Assembly (NCBI GenBank): GCA_026874595.1
Contig: CM049310.1
Location: forward strand, 45,041,058-45,105,057
DNA: 64,000 nt
Direction: 5' to 3'
Source of the DNA: Sipunculus nudus
Taxonomy: Eukaryota > Annelida > Sipuncula > Golfingiida > Sipunculidae
Within the stretch, counting starts at the first letter, position 1. The number at the start of each line of letters is the position of its first letter. Shown here piece by piece: positions 13,922 through 25,613 of the stretch. The notes under the pieces are model-generated. The model did not search any database. It was not told where the DNA came from and saw only the letters and a list, made by a program, of their open reading frames with translations. The position numbers were made by a program, and so were the translations under genes.

Positions 13922-14870
13922 AGCTCAGCTGACTATAAGTCATCTGAGCTATAGTCGTGGTCTTTTGTCCGTCGTCCGTCCGTCCGGCTGTCCGTACGTT
14001 AACAGGGCACGTTTTAAAACCGTTGGACCTACGATTCCAAAATTTTGCATACCATTAGATGTCCCCAAAATCTCCTACAATACCGAAAATTGGGTCATTA
14101 GGACTTCGTTCCTTCGAGATATTAAGGAAAAACCTCCGTTTTCCATAAAAAAGCCATTGTTACACTTCAAGGCTGCCTAATATCAAAACCACTGATCTGT
14201 TTTTGATCATATTTAGTATTCATCTGACTTTAATCATATATAATATACATGTTTTTCTATACATTCTCTGTGCACATGCCAGAAATGCTGTCAATATTGC
14301 GTAATTGTTTTAAGTTATGGGCCCAAACATAATGCACTTTGTAAAAAATCAAGAAATATATTTACTCCCTTAACAAGGGGCTTGCTGAAGCTAGAGATTT
14401 TTTGTCAGGGATGTAACATTATTTAATCAAGATTCAATTGAATACCCATAATTAGATTTGAATTTTTAAAATATTATAAGTTATTAGTATAAATATAAAA
14501 TTACTACCTTAAATTTTGCCCAACTTTTACCATTTTACTTTTGTTTCTTGTGAGCTCTGTTTATATAATTTTCATATCATGCACACATAAGGATTTCAGC
14601 TTTTTAGTTTAGAAAGCTGAAAGAAATTGGCCCAAAATTGTAGCTTTTATTAATGTTTTTATGAGATCATGTCAGACCTTGGCTCTCTCCAGCCACTCTT
14701 GAGTCACCTGTATGTTGACCTTGTTGAACTTTCAGCAAATTATGCACGCTTGAGGCGAGACATATACTGGGGCAGCCAGGCAGCTTATGGCCAGCCACAG
14801 TTGATCCAGGTGTCCAACCCAACTCATTTAGTAGTTTTAACCAACAACAAACAATAAATAAATTAATTTT
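13922..14870 (+). mobile_element. 5' part of interrupted element A
   Basis: It has a head hairpin, a GTCC run and a single copy of the internal unit that is duplicated in A1, so it is about 680 bp shorter than A1 over the same span. It stops at a T-run where a second head begins. Its likely continuation is 25658-26623. Confidence 0.75.
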
Positions 14871-14871
14871 T

Positions 14872-16619
14872 AGCTCAGCTGACTGTAAGTCATCTGAGCT
14901 ATAGTCGTGGTCCTTTGTCCGTCATCCGTCCGTCCGGCCGTCTGGCCGTCCGTCCGTTAACAGGGCACGTTTTAAAACTGTTGGACCTAAGAATCCAAAA
15001 TTTTGCATACCATTAGATGTCCCCAAAATCTCCTACCATACCAAAAACAGGGCACGTATTAAAACTGTTGGACCTACGAATCCAAAATTCTGCATACCAT
15101 TAGATGTCCCCAAAATCTCCTACCATACCAAAAATTGGGTCATTAGAACTTCGTTCCTTCGAGATATTAAGGAAAAACCTCCGTTTTCCATAAAAAAGCC
15201 ATTGTTACACTTCAAGGCTGCCTAATATCAAAACAACTGATCTGTTTTTGATCAGATTTAGTATTCATATTCTTCCATACATTTTCTGTGCACATACCAA
15301 AAATTAGGTCAGTATTTGGTATTATTTTGAAGTTATAGGCCCAAATATAATGCAATTTTTTAAAAATCAGGAAATATATTTGCTCACTTAACATGAGAAT
15401 TGCTGAAGCTGGAGACTTTTTTTCAGGAATATAACTTTATTTAATCAAGATTCAATTGTTTACCCAAAATTAGATCTGAATTTTGCAAATTGTTCAAGTT
15501 ATTAGCATAAATAAAAAATCAATACCTTAAAGTTTGTCCAAATTTGGCAGTGGCACATTTTTTCCCTGTAAGTACTGTTGATTTTATTTTCACAGCATAT
15601 ATACATAAGGATTTAATCTTTTAAAATCTGAAATTTCAAAGAAATTGTTTGAAAAGAGTAGCTTTTATTCAAGTTTTCATACACCATGTCAAGTGTTGTT
15701 TACATCTGGCCCACCTAGTAGTACAGCCTTCACTTGCATTATGTAACCCACCCCAGGCAGTTTGCCTTGGCCCAGCTTGGCCACTACTAGCAGGCTTCCC
15801 CTCTGCCCTGCACTCACCCCCCCCCCCCCCCCCCAGCTGGTGCATAAACTAGATGAATGTTATAATTTTCTGTATTTTATTTTATTTTATTCTTGGACAT
15901 GCTACATTTTAGATTTTGTATTGTACACCAGGGTTACAATGATTAAAGTGCACATTTAATTGTGTCCACAAAGTGATGTATTGCTATGAAAGTGTGGATG
16001 TTCATCAGATAAATAATGCTTTACTTCAGAAAAGTAAAACTTCACCAGGTGTGAAATTGACTATTAATTCCAGTAATTAATTATAGCTGAGATTGTAATT
16101 AGCATAATTATATTGTTTGTCCCTCATTCAACCAACAGTGTGTATACTTTATTTGAAAAGATGTTTTTATTTTATCAAATGTACTGAATCTTTTATTTTA
16201 TTTCGGTGAATAAAATTAAGCATGTACTGAAAACTCCAATGTGCAAAACGTTTTAATAGGGATTCAAGGAATAATTTTGTAGATGCCATGTTGTTATATA
16301 TAAACTTAAATGCATTATTCCCTTGAAAGTGAAATGAAGGTATTAGTCCATTCTGTCCACTTGTCTGTCCATCTGCAAAAATTTCATATGCATCACAGTA
16401 TCTCAAAACTTTTACTGTTTTTCTTCATGACAGTCTTGTCAGAGTATTAGTTTGCAATCATATATTGAGAACTTTACCATAGCCAAGTAGGAGGGCCCTT
16501 TCCTCTTAGCTTCTCATATGCTTATATAAATAAAAAATATTACAATAGAATATTTTTCATATTTTGCATTTGCAAAAATTTCAAACTTAAGCTGGTTGTC
16601 GTGACCCATGGGTCCTTTG
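14872..16619 (+). mobile_element. Element D1, related to A
   Basis: D1 has an A-type head hairpin and GTCC/GGCC-rich microsatellite, then a body shared with the element at 41962, including a C/T-rich stretch ending in a run of C at about 15819-15834. The tail is diverged (GCTGGTTGTC, then GACCCATGGGTC and a TTTG end). A local tandem duplication with an 87-bp period lies at about 14961-15134. No coding capacity is seen; a proline-rich frame there is only translated poly-C. Confidence 0.7.
14961..15134 (+). repeat. 87-bp direct duplication inside element D1
   Basis: The block starting CAGGGCACGT recurs 87 bp later with only a few differences, including the shared words GTTGGACCTA and CATTAGATGT. 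Other A and D heads have one copy, so this duplication is specific to D1. Confidence 0.85.
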
Positions 16620-16889
16620 TTTATATTCTGGATTCTCAACATCATTGTTTGGCTAAAACTGAATAAATACCAAACATGCCATTATAAAATTTCTTGCATA
16701 AGAATGGGAATTCAGGTAAAAATTAAAGTATTTGAATACCAGTGCAAATACTTTCAAAATGTATTCATGAATGCATTCATGAATATATTCTATTATATTA
16801 TTTTAATAATCATTTTAGTTATATTTTATTAAAAAAATCATATGATTCTCTTATTATTTTTAATAAAAATTATATTTGGCACAATATTT

Positions 16890-16933
16890 GTATCCGCCAA
16901 AACAGAGTTTTGCGGATACTATGTTTTCAGCTG

Positions 16934-16965
<32 letters not shown>

Positions 16966-18606
16966 GTAGGTGTCCGGAGAACTCCTCCGTAACCGCTGGG
17001 TGGAATTTTCCGAAACCCGGGATTATGTTCGGGTCACATGTGAACTGCTGCGCCCCGATTTTGTTTTGACCTCTGACCTTTCCTTTGGGCTCTGCGTCCG
17101 TTTGTGCGTCTGTTTCCACACATAAACCCACATATCTCGGGAACCGTTTGACCGATCAGGAAAATTTTTTTGCACAAATGTAGCCCTCGGAGAGCTTTAT
17201 AACATACACCAAAAATGGTGGCGCCACCTGCAACCATGTTTGCACAGTGTCCATCTGTTCGTCTGCCTTGGGTTAAAATCACTCATATCTCTGCAGTGAC
17301 TTGACTAATTCACCTGAAATTCGGCATGCGCACACATCCTGGATAGCTTTTCTGATTTTATGACAGGTGGCGCCACCTACATTCACGTTTACGCTGCAGA
17401 CATCCAAGCTCATATCTCTGGAACCGTTTGACCGATCAGGAAAATTCTTTTGCACAAATGTAGCCCTTGGAGAGCTTTATAACATACACCAAAAATGGTG
17501 GCGCCACCTGCAACCATGTTTGCACAGTGTCCATCTGTTCATCTGCCTTGGGTTAAAATCACTCATATCTCTGCAGTGACTTGACTAATTCACCTGACAT
17601 TTGGCATGCGTATACATCCTGGATAGCTTATCTGATTTTATGACAGGTGGCGCCACCTACATTCATGTTTACGCTGCAGACATCCAAGCTCATATCTCGG
17701 GAACCGTTTGACCGATCAGGAAAATTCTTTTGCACAAATGTAGCCCTTGGAGAGCTTTATAACATACACCAAAAATGGTGCCGCTACCTGCAACCATGTT
17801 TGCACAGTGTCCATCTGTTTGTCTGCCTTGGGTTAAAATCACTCATATCTCTGCAGTGACTTGACTAATTCACCTGAAATTTGGCATGCGTATACATCCT
17901 GGATAGCTTTTCTGATTTTATGACAGGTGGCGCCACCTACATTCACGTTTACACTGCAGACATCCAAGCTCATATCTCAGGAACCGTTTGACCGATCAGG
18001 AAAATTTTTTTGCACAAATGTAGCCCTTAGAGAGCTTTATAACATACACAAAAAATGGTGGCGCCACCTGCAACCATGTTTGCACAGTGTCCAGCTGTTC
18101 GTCTGCCTTGGGTTAAAATCACTCATATCTCTGCAGTGGTTTGACTAATTCACCTGAAATTCTGCATGCTTATACATCCTGGATAGCTTTTCTGATTTTA
18201 TGACAGGTGGCGCCACCTACAATCAAGTTTACGCTGCAGACATCCAAGCTCATATCTAGGGAACCGTTTGACCGATTGGGCCAAAATTTTGCATGTGTAT
18301 AGTTCTCACAAAGCTCTTTATCATACGCTAAACTGGTGGCGCCACCTGCAACCCTTTTTTGCACAGCGTCCATCTGTTTGTCTGCCAAGGGCAAAAATCA
18401 CTCATATACAATATAGTGGTTTGACTTATCTGCCTTAAATTTTGCATATGTATACAACTTGGACGGCTTTCTGGATTTTTTGGTAGGTAGCGAAACCTAC
18501 ATACACAATTTGGCTGCAGACATCCATGCTGATATGCAACACTTCACCCGTTCCACTCTGATTTAGGCGGATACAAGTAGTCGCTTGTCGACTACCCGTA
18601 TTCTAG
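16890..18606 (+). mobile_element. Element B1: Helentron-like repeat with 280-bp internal array
   Basis: The 5' end is a hairpin: GTATCCGCCAAAAC, loop AGA, then GTTTTGCGGATAC. A CCG-trinucleotide run follows at about 16936-16965. Near the 3' end lies the inverted match GGCGGATAC, then the hairpin GTAGTCG-CTTGT-CGACTAC and a CTAG end. TT flanks both sides. The uninterrupted A copy at 55431-55460 shows the empty site (ATATTTGTTATTAAA), which fixes the boundaries and an apparent TT duplication. The interior is a 280-bp tandem array. CTAG after a 3' hairpin also fits canonical Helitrons (CTRR end), but those insert between A and T; the TT flanks favour the Helentron/Helitron2 branch. No protein is encoded. 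Confidence 0.82.
17217..18497 (+). repeat. 280-bp tandem array with GGTGGCGCCACC palindromes
   Basis: Four clear units and a degraded fifth repeat at 280 bp (unit landmarks at 17366, 17646, 17926, 18206 and about 18486). Each unit holds two copies of the palindrome GGTGGCGCCACC, 131-149 bp apart (17217, 17366, 17497, 17646, 17926, 18057, 18206 and 18335; one site near 17777 is mutated). The 280-bp unit is therefore probably a dimer of a roughly 140-bp ancestor. Near-identical 70-codon frames at 17367, 17647 and 17927 are a by-product of the array. Confidence 0.9.
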
Positions 18607-19614
18607 TTGTTATTAAATTTTAATAAATAGTTAAACTCTTTATCTTATATGTGCTGCTTATCAGTTATATGGCCAAGTCAAAATCTGTATGACAGTGGCA
18701 CTCCATTTGTTAATAAAATAAATGAAATCAATCTCTTCCCTGTCTCCAAAGAAACTATCAAAATCATACATAAGCTTAACACTAACAACTCATAATACAG
18801 CTTATATTTATTTCCACACAAAACCAGCATGTGCCTCATTTCAAAATCATATTTTTTTTAGCTCAGCTGACTGAAAGTCATCTGAGCTATAGCGATCACT
18901 CTTTGTCCGTCGTTCCTCTGTCTGTCTGTCTGTCCGTCTGTCTGTCCGTCTGTCCGTCTGTCCGTCTGTCTGTCCATTAACCAGGCACAAATCATAACCG
19001 CTAGAACTGGAATCTTCTTACTTGACATCCTGGGAGGTCCATGAAAAATCTCCTTGGAAACCAGAAATTAGGTCTCTGTTACCCATATCCTTCGAGCTAT
19101 GGGGCCCCAAAGTACCCCCCCCAGAAAAGTCCAAAATTTCATACAAAAACTTCAATATCTCATTAACTACTTGACTGATGGTCATGATTTTTGGCATACA
19201 TATTGATCATGAGAGGTTCCATCAGTTCCTGAAGACTGGTGGCACAACCTGTATTTTTCGATTTTTTACGAGTTTTTTCTCTATTTTTGAGACCTTTAAA
19301 AATGTGAACATCTGTTAACAAGGCACAAATCGTAATGACTGGACTTAGAATCTTCATTCTCAACACACTGAGAGACCTAAGAAAAGTCTCCATGGAAACC
19401 AGAAATTAGGTCTCTGTTACCCATATCCTTCCAGCTATGGGGCCCCAAACTACCCCCCAGAAAAGTAAAAAATTTCAAACAAAAACTTCAATATCTCATT
19501 AAATACTTGACTGATGGTCATGATTTTTGTCATACATATTGATCATGAGATGTTCCATCACTACCTGCAGACTGGTGGCGCAACCTGTATCGTTCAATTT
19601 TTTACGAATTTTTT

Positions 19615-22269
19615 AGCTCAGCTGACTATAAGTCATCTGAGCTATAGTCGTGGTCCATTGTCCGTCGTCCATCCGTCTGTCCGTCCGTCCGTCCGTCCGT
19701 CCGTCCGTCCGTAGATGTGGCACGTTTTGAAACCGTAAGACCTAGGAATCCAAAATTCGGCATAATGTTAGATGTCCCCAAGATCTCCTACCAAGCTGAA
19801 AACTGGGTCTTTGCGACTTTGTTCCTTTTGAGAAATTAAGGAAATACCTCAATTTTTTATTAAAAACCTATTTTCACACTTCAGGACGGCCTCATATCAA
19901 AACGACTCAACTGTTTTTCCTCATATTTACCATAAATATTCCTCTATATAGTTCCTATGTACATGCCAGAAATTATGTCTGTATTATATAATTTAAAAAA
20001 GTTATGAGCCCAAACATAATGCATTTTGTAAAAAATCAGGAAAGATATTTGATCACTTAACACAAAACATGTTAAAGCTATGGACTTTTTTTCCAGTAAT
20101 ATAACTTTAATTAATCAAAATTAAATTGTATACCCAAAATTAGATCAAAATCTTTTAAATTTTTTTAAAATATTAACAAAAATAAAAAATTGGTACCTTA
20201 AATTTAGCCCAACTTTGACCATGGCACGTTTTTTTCCTGTAAGTACTGTGGATTTAATTTTCACAGCATGTTTTTGTTAGCATTTTGTCTGTTAACACCA
20301 AAAATTTGAAACCAGTTGATCAAAAACTGTAGAATTTATTCAAGTTTTTAAACACCATGTAACACATTGTTTACATCAAGTTAGTGTTATGCAGTTTGCA
20401 AGAGCTCAGCTCCCCAGCTTCAGCTTTCAGTTCCTAAAATTTGGCATACAATTAGATGTCTCCAAAATCCCCTACCATGCCAAGAATTTGGTCACTAGGA
20501 CTTAATACCTTCGAGATATTAATGAAAAACTTCATTTTTCCATTAAAAACCCATTGTTACACTTCAAGACTGCCTAATATCAAAACAACTGATCTGACTT
20601 TAATCATATATAATATACATATTTTTCTATACATTCTCTATGCACATGCCAGATATGATGTCAGTATTGCATAACTGTTTTAAGTTATGGGCGCAAACAT
20701 AATGCACTTTGTAAAAAATCAAGAAATAATTTACTCCCTTAACAAGGAGATTGCTGAAGCTAGAGATTTTTTTGTCAGGGATGTAACATTATTTAATCAA
20801 GATTGAATTGAATACCCAAAATTAGTTCTGAATTTTTCAGATTTTATAAGTTATTAGTATAAATATAAAATTAGTACCTTAAATTTTGCCCAACTTTGAC
20901 CATGGCACGTTTGTTTCCTGTGAGCACTGTTGATATAATTTTCATGTCATGCACACATAAGGATTTCAGCTTTTTAGTTTAGAAAGCTGAAAGAAATTGG
21001 CCAAAAATTGTAGCTTTTGTTAATGTTTCTATGAGACCATGTCAGACTTTGGCCCTCTCCAGCCCCTCTTGAGTCACCTGTATGTTGACCTTGTTGAACT
21101 TTCAGCAAATTATGCATGCTTGACGCGAGGCATAAACTGGGGCTCCAGGCAGCTTATTATATAATGGCCAGCCACAGTTGATCCAGGTGTCCAACCCAAC
21201 TCATCTAGTAGTTTTAACCAACAACATAACAATAAACAATAAATTAATAAATTTGTGTTGGTTTTTAATAACAAATTAAAGAAAAATAGAAAAGGAATTT
21301 GTTAGTTTATAATAACAGGAAATTAACTTGCAGTTACTGATGATATAAGAATCTTGTATCGATTGATAGAATGTCATGTATTCCAAATAACACCATGCAG
21401 TCACCTATGGTATTTTTCAGTTCAATTTTAATGATAAAGAAGTAAATCATATTATTCATTACTAATGATTGGGGATCATATGAAGGAAATTAATGATAGA
21501 CAAAGATGCAGTTGATAATATTAATCTAGATTCCTACTGTGTCTAGTGTGTACATTGATGTGAAATTAGTCCAAAATGAATATATTACATTATTTTTTTA
21601 AATATAAATAAAAGCCATAAAACCAGGTACTTATGATCATTATTTTAATGTGTGAATTTTGTATATTCTGGATTCTCAACATCATTGTTTGGTGAAAACT
21701 GAATAAATACCTGACATGGTGCGATTAATTTGCAATTGTATTTAAATACGAATATGAATATGTACTCCATTATAAAATTTCTTGCATAAAGAACGGGAAT
21801 ACAGGTAAAAATGAAAGTATATGAATACCAGTGCAAATACTTTCAAAATGTATTCATGAATGCATTCATGAATATATTCTTTAATATTATTTTAATAATC
21901 ATTTCAGTTATATTTCATTTTAAAAAATCATAAGATTCTCTTATTATTTTTAATAAAAATTATATTTGGGACAATATTTGTAATTTTTTTAATTAATAGT
22001 TAAACTCTTATATTATATGTTCTGCTTATAAGTTATATGGCCAAGTCAAAATCTGTGTGACAATAGTACTCCATTTGTTAATAAAATAAATGAAATCAAT
22101 CCTCTTCTCTGTCTCCAAAGGTACTATCAAAATCATACATAAGCTTAACAACAACAACTCATAATACAGCTTATATTTATTACCACACAAAACCAGCATG
22201 TGCCTCATTTCTAAATAATATTTTTTTATCATATATAACAGCTGAGCGTCGTGACCCATAGGTCCCTTG
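19615..22269 (+). mobile_element. Element A2: full-length copy inserted into element C
   Basis: A2 is a complete 2.65-kb A copy with head hairpin, GTCC run, duplicated internal unit, 24-bp palindrome (21851-21874) and tail CAGCTGAGC, GACC-CATA-GGTC, CCCTTG. Both flanks are C sequence: the left ends TTTACGAATTTTTT and the right resumes TTTCTCTATTTTTGAG, which are contiguous in uninterrupted C units (19261-19290 and 24025-24055). The T count fits a duplicated TT. It is younger than the C copy that holds it. Confidence 0.88.
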
Positions 22270-23848
22270 TTTCTCTATTTTTGAGACCTTTCAAAATGTA
22301 AACATCTGTTAACAAGGCACAAATCGTAAAGACTGGACCTAGAATCTTCATTCTTGACACACTGAGAGACCTATGAAAAGTCTCCATGGAAACCAGAAAT
22401 TAGGTCTCTGTTACCCATATTCTTCGAGCTATGGAGCCCCAAAGTACCCCCAAGAAAAGTAAAAAATTTCATACAAAAACTTCAATATCTCATTAACTAC
22501 TCGACTGATGGTCATGATTTGTGGCATAACTATTGATCATGAGATGTGTCATCACTTCCTGCAGACTGGTGGTGCCACCTTTATTGTTCGATTTTTTACG
22601 ATTTTTTCCTCTATTTTTGAGACCTTTAAGGATGCTGTCATCTGTTAGCATGGCACAAATCGTAACGACTGGACCTAGAATCTTCATTCTTGACACACTG
22701 AGAGGTCCATGAAAAATATCCTTGGAAACCAGAAATTAGGTCTCTGTTAACCATATCCTTCGAGCTATGGGGCCCCAAAGTACCCCCCCCCCAGAGTAGT
22801 CAAAAATTTCATACAAAAACTTCAATATCTCAATAACTACATCACTGATGGTCATGATTTTTGGCATACATATTGATTATGAAATGTTCCATCAGTTCCT
22901 GCAGACTTGTGGCGCCACCTGTATTGTTTGATTTTTTACGATTTTTTCCTCTATTTTGAGACCTTTAAGGATGCTGTCATCTGTAAACGTGGCACAAATC
23001 ATAACGACTGGACCTAGAATCTTCATTCTCGACACACTGAGAGACCTATGAAAAGTCTCCATGGAAACCAAAATTAGGTCTCTGTTACCCATATTCTTCG
23101 AGCTATGGAGCCCTAAAGTACCCCCAAGAAAAGTAAAAAATTTCATACAAAAACCTTCAATATCTCATTAACTACTTGACTGATGGTCATGATTTGTGGC
23201 ATAACTATTGATCATGAGATGTGTCATCTGTTCCTGCAGACTGGTGGCGCCACCTGTATCGTTCGATTTTTTACGATTTTTTCCTCTATTTTTGAGACCT
23301 TTAAGGATGCTGTCATCTGTTAGCATGGCACAAATAGTAACGACTGGACCTAGAATCTTCATTCTCAACACACTAGAAGACCTATGAAAAGTCTCCATGG
23401 AAACCAGAAATTAGGTCTCTGTTACCCATATCCTTCGAGCTATGGGGCCCCAAAATACCCCCCCCCCAGAGTAGTCAAAAATGTCATACAAAAACTTCAA
23501 TATCTCAATAACTACATCACTGATGGTCATGATTTTTGGCATACATATTGATTATGAGATGTTCCATCAATTCCTGCAGACTGGTGGCGCCACCTATGTT
23601 ATCTATCAAGAGGGTACAAATTGCAACAACTGGACCTAGAAACTTCATTCTTGTCATGCAAGGAGGCCCATGAAGAGTGCCTGTGGAAACTTGAAATTAG
23701 GTCTCTGTTACCCATATCCTTCAAGCTCTAGGACTCTGAAGTATCCCCCAGAATAATGGACAATTTGATACAAAAGCTGAAGTATCTGAACAACTAATAC
23801 GGAGATCATCATGATTCTTTGCATGGATATTGACCATTAAGTGTTTTT

Positions 23849-23874
23849 AGCTAAGCTGACTGTAAGTCATCTGA
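23849..23874 (+). repeat. Isolated A/C-type head hairpin
   Basis: Only the terminal hairpin (AGCTAAGCTGACT, GTA, AGTCATCTGA) is present, preceded by GTGTTTTT and followed at once by ordinary C body (AGTATCCCTCAG). There is no GTCY run. It is either the relic of a deleted insertion or a hairpin copied alone. Confidence 0.7.
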
Positions 23875-24365
23875 AGTATCCCTCAGAATAATGGACAATT
23901 TGATACAAAAGCTCAAGTATCTAAACAACTGTTGCAGTGATCACCATGATTCTTTGCATGGATATTGATCATGGAATGTGTCATCAGTTTCTGCAGTATG
24001 GTGGCGCCACCTGTATTTTTTTTATTTTTACGAATTTTTTTCTTTATTTTTGAGACCTCATAAGATGCGGTCATCTGTTAACATGGCACAAATCCTAACA
24101 ACTGGACCTAGAATCTTCTCTCTTGACATGCTGAGAGGCCCATGAAAAGTTTCCTTAAAAACTTGAAATTAGGTCTCTGTTACCCATAACCTCTGAGCTA
24201 TGGGGCTCCAAGTACCCCCCAGAATAATGGAAAATTTGATACAAAAGCTCAAGTATCTGAACAATTATTATATTGATCACCATGATTCTTTGCATGGATA
24301 TTGATCATAAAATGTTTCATCAGGTTCTGCATTCTGGTGGCGCCACCTGTATTTTTTCAATTTTT

Positions 24366-25612
24366 AGCTCAGCTGACTGAAAGTCATCTGAGCTGTAGGG
24401 ATCACCTTTTGTCCGTCGTCCGTCCGGCCATCCAGGCGTCTGTCTGTTAACAGGGCACAAATCGTAACCGCTAGACTGGGAATCTTCTTACTTGAAATCC
24501 TGGGAGGTCTATGGAAATTCTCCTTGTAAACCTGAAATTAGGTCACTGTGACCTATATTCTTCGAGCTATGGTGTTCTGAAGTACCCCCCAGAATAATGC
24601 AAAATTTAATACAAAAGCTCAAGTATCTGAACAACTAATGCATTAATCACCATGATTCTTTGCATGGATATTGATCATGGAGTGTTTCATCAATTTCTGG
24701 AGATTGGTGGCGCCACCTATATTTTTTTTATTTTTTACGATTTTTTTTCTCTACTTTTGTGATCTTTAAACATTTGGTCATCTGTAAACAGGGCACAAAT
24801 CATAATGACTGGACCTAGAATCTTCTGTCCTCACCTCCAGGGAAGCCCATAAAAGGTCTACATGGAAACCCAAAATAAGGTCCCTGTTACCCATATTCTG
24901 TGAGCTATGGGGCTCTGAAGTACCCCCCAGAATAAAGATTTGGTCATATATTAACAGGGCACAAATCATAATGACTGGACCTAGAATCTTCTGTCCTCAC
25001 CATCAGGGAAGCCCATAAAAGGTCTACATGGAAACCCGAAATTCTGTCCTCACCTCCAGGGAAGCCCATAAAAGGTCTACATGGAAACCCGAAATAAGGT
25101 CCCTGTTACCCATATCCTTCATGCTCTGGGGCTCCGAAGTACTCCCCAGAATAAAGATTTGGTCATCTGTTAACAGAGCACAAATTATAATGACTTGACC
25201 TAGAATCTCCTTTCTTGATATGCTGGGAGGCCCCTGAAAAGTCTCCTTGTGCACCTGAAATTACATCTCTGTTACCCATATCCTTCATCCTATGCGGCTT
25301 TGAAATACCCCCCAGAATAAACATTTGGATTTGTTAACAGGGCACAAATCATAATAACTGGACCTAGAATTTTATTTTTTGACATGCTGGGAGACCCCTG
25401 AAAAGTCATCTTGTAAACCTTGAAAATAGGTGTCTGTTACCCATATCCTTCATGATACAGAGCTCCATAGTACCCCAATGAAGATTGGATGATTTTATAC
25501 AAAAGGTCAAATTTGGAAAAAGTATTTCATTCAAATTTGACATTCAGATGATAAAATTACTTTTGTCAATGTCTTCCTGGTCAGCTGAGCGTCATGACCC
25601 CTGGGTCACTTG
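24366..25612 (+). mobile_element. Second C head and 3'-complete C copy
   Basis: A head hairpin (loop GAA) is followed by GTCCGTCGTCC and a shortened microsatellite, GCACAAATC units, palindrome-bearing segments and a complete tail ending CACTTG before TT. A block of about 55 bp (CCTCACC, CAGGGAAGCCC, GGTCTACATGG) is repeated at about 24828, 24990 and 25045. Confidence 0.75.
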
Positions 25613-25613
25613 T

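Larger units (their letters stand above)
16621..18856 (+). mobile_element. 3' body of a headless element A, split by element B1
   Basis: The sequence from TATATTCTGGATTCTC matches A1 from about 5573 onward, includes the 24-bp palindrome at 16762-16785, is interrupted by B1 (16890-18606), and resumes to the T-run before the A terminus. There the C head (18860) begins. The missing terminus is probably the tail ending at 25656, beyond the C insertion. Confidence 0.7.
18860..25612 (+). mobile_element. Element C: 337-bp-period satellite-like element with insertions
   Basis: C starts with an A-type hairpin head followed by ATAGCGATCA and a GTCT/GTCC run. Its body is a tandem array with landmark GCACAAATC recurring at 18985, 19322, 22316, 22652, 22991 and 23327 (period 336-339 bp), then less regularly to 25331. 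Many units carry GGTGGCGCCACC. An A copy (19615-22269) is inserted. A second C head at 24366 begins another copy, which ends with CAGCTGAGC, the hairpin TGACCC-CT-GGGTCA and CACTTG at 25612. No coding sequence is present. Confidence 0.75.

Noticed and set aside
16919-17131. Poly-Ala, poly-Pro or poly-Gly frames near 16920-16970 and a proline-rich frame at 15762
   Set aside because: They translate a CCG run and a C homopolymer inside mobile elements, in all frames; nothing supports a protein.
17367-18148. Three nearly identical 70-73-codon frames, looking like a small gene family
   Set aside because: They recur exactly with the 280-bp array inside element B1, lack a family match, and the same region is open on the other strand; they are a by-product of the tandem array.
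17217-18497. CRISPR-like array of regular repeats
   Set aside because: The periods (280 or 140 bp) and eukaryotic intron context do not fit CRISPR; the repeats lie within a mobile element with defined ends.
16890-18606. Element B as a canonical Helitron (5' TC, 3' hairpin plus CTRR, insertion between A and T)
   Set aside because: CTAG/CTGG and the hairpin fit, but the filled and empty sites show TT flanks and there is a 5' hairpin with an inverted match near the 3' end, which fits the Helentron/Helitron2 branch better.
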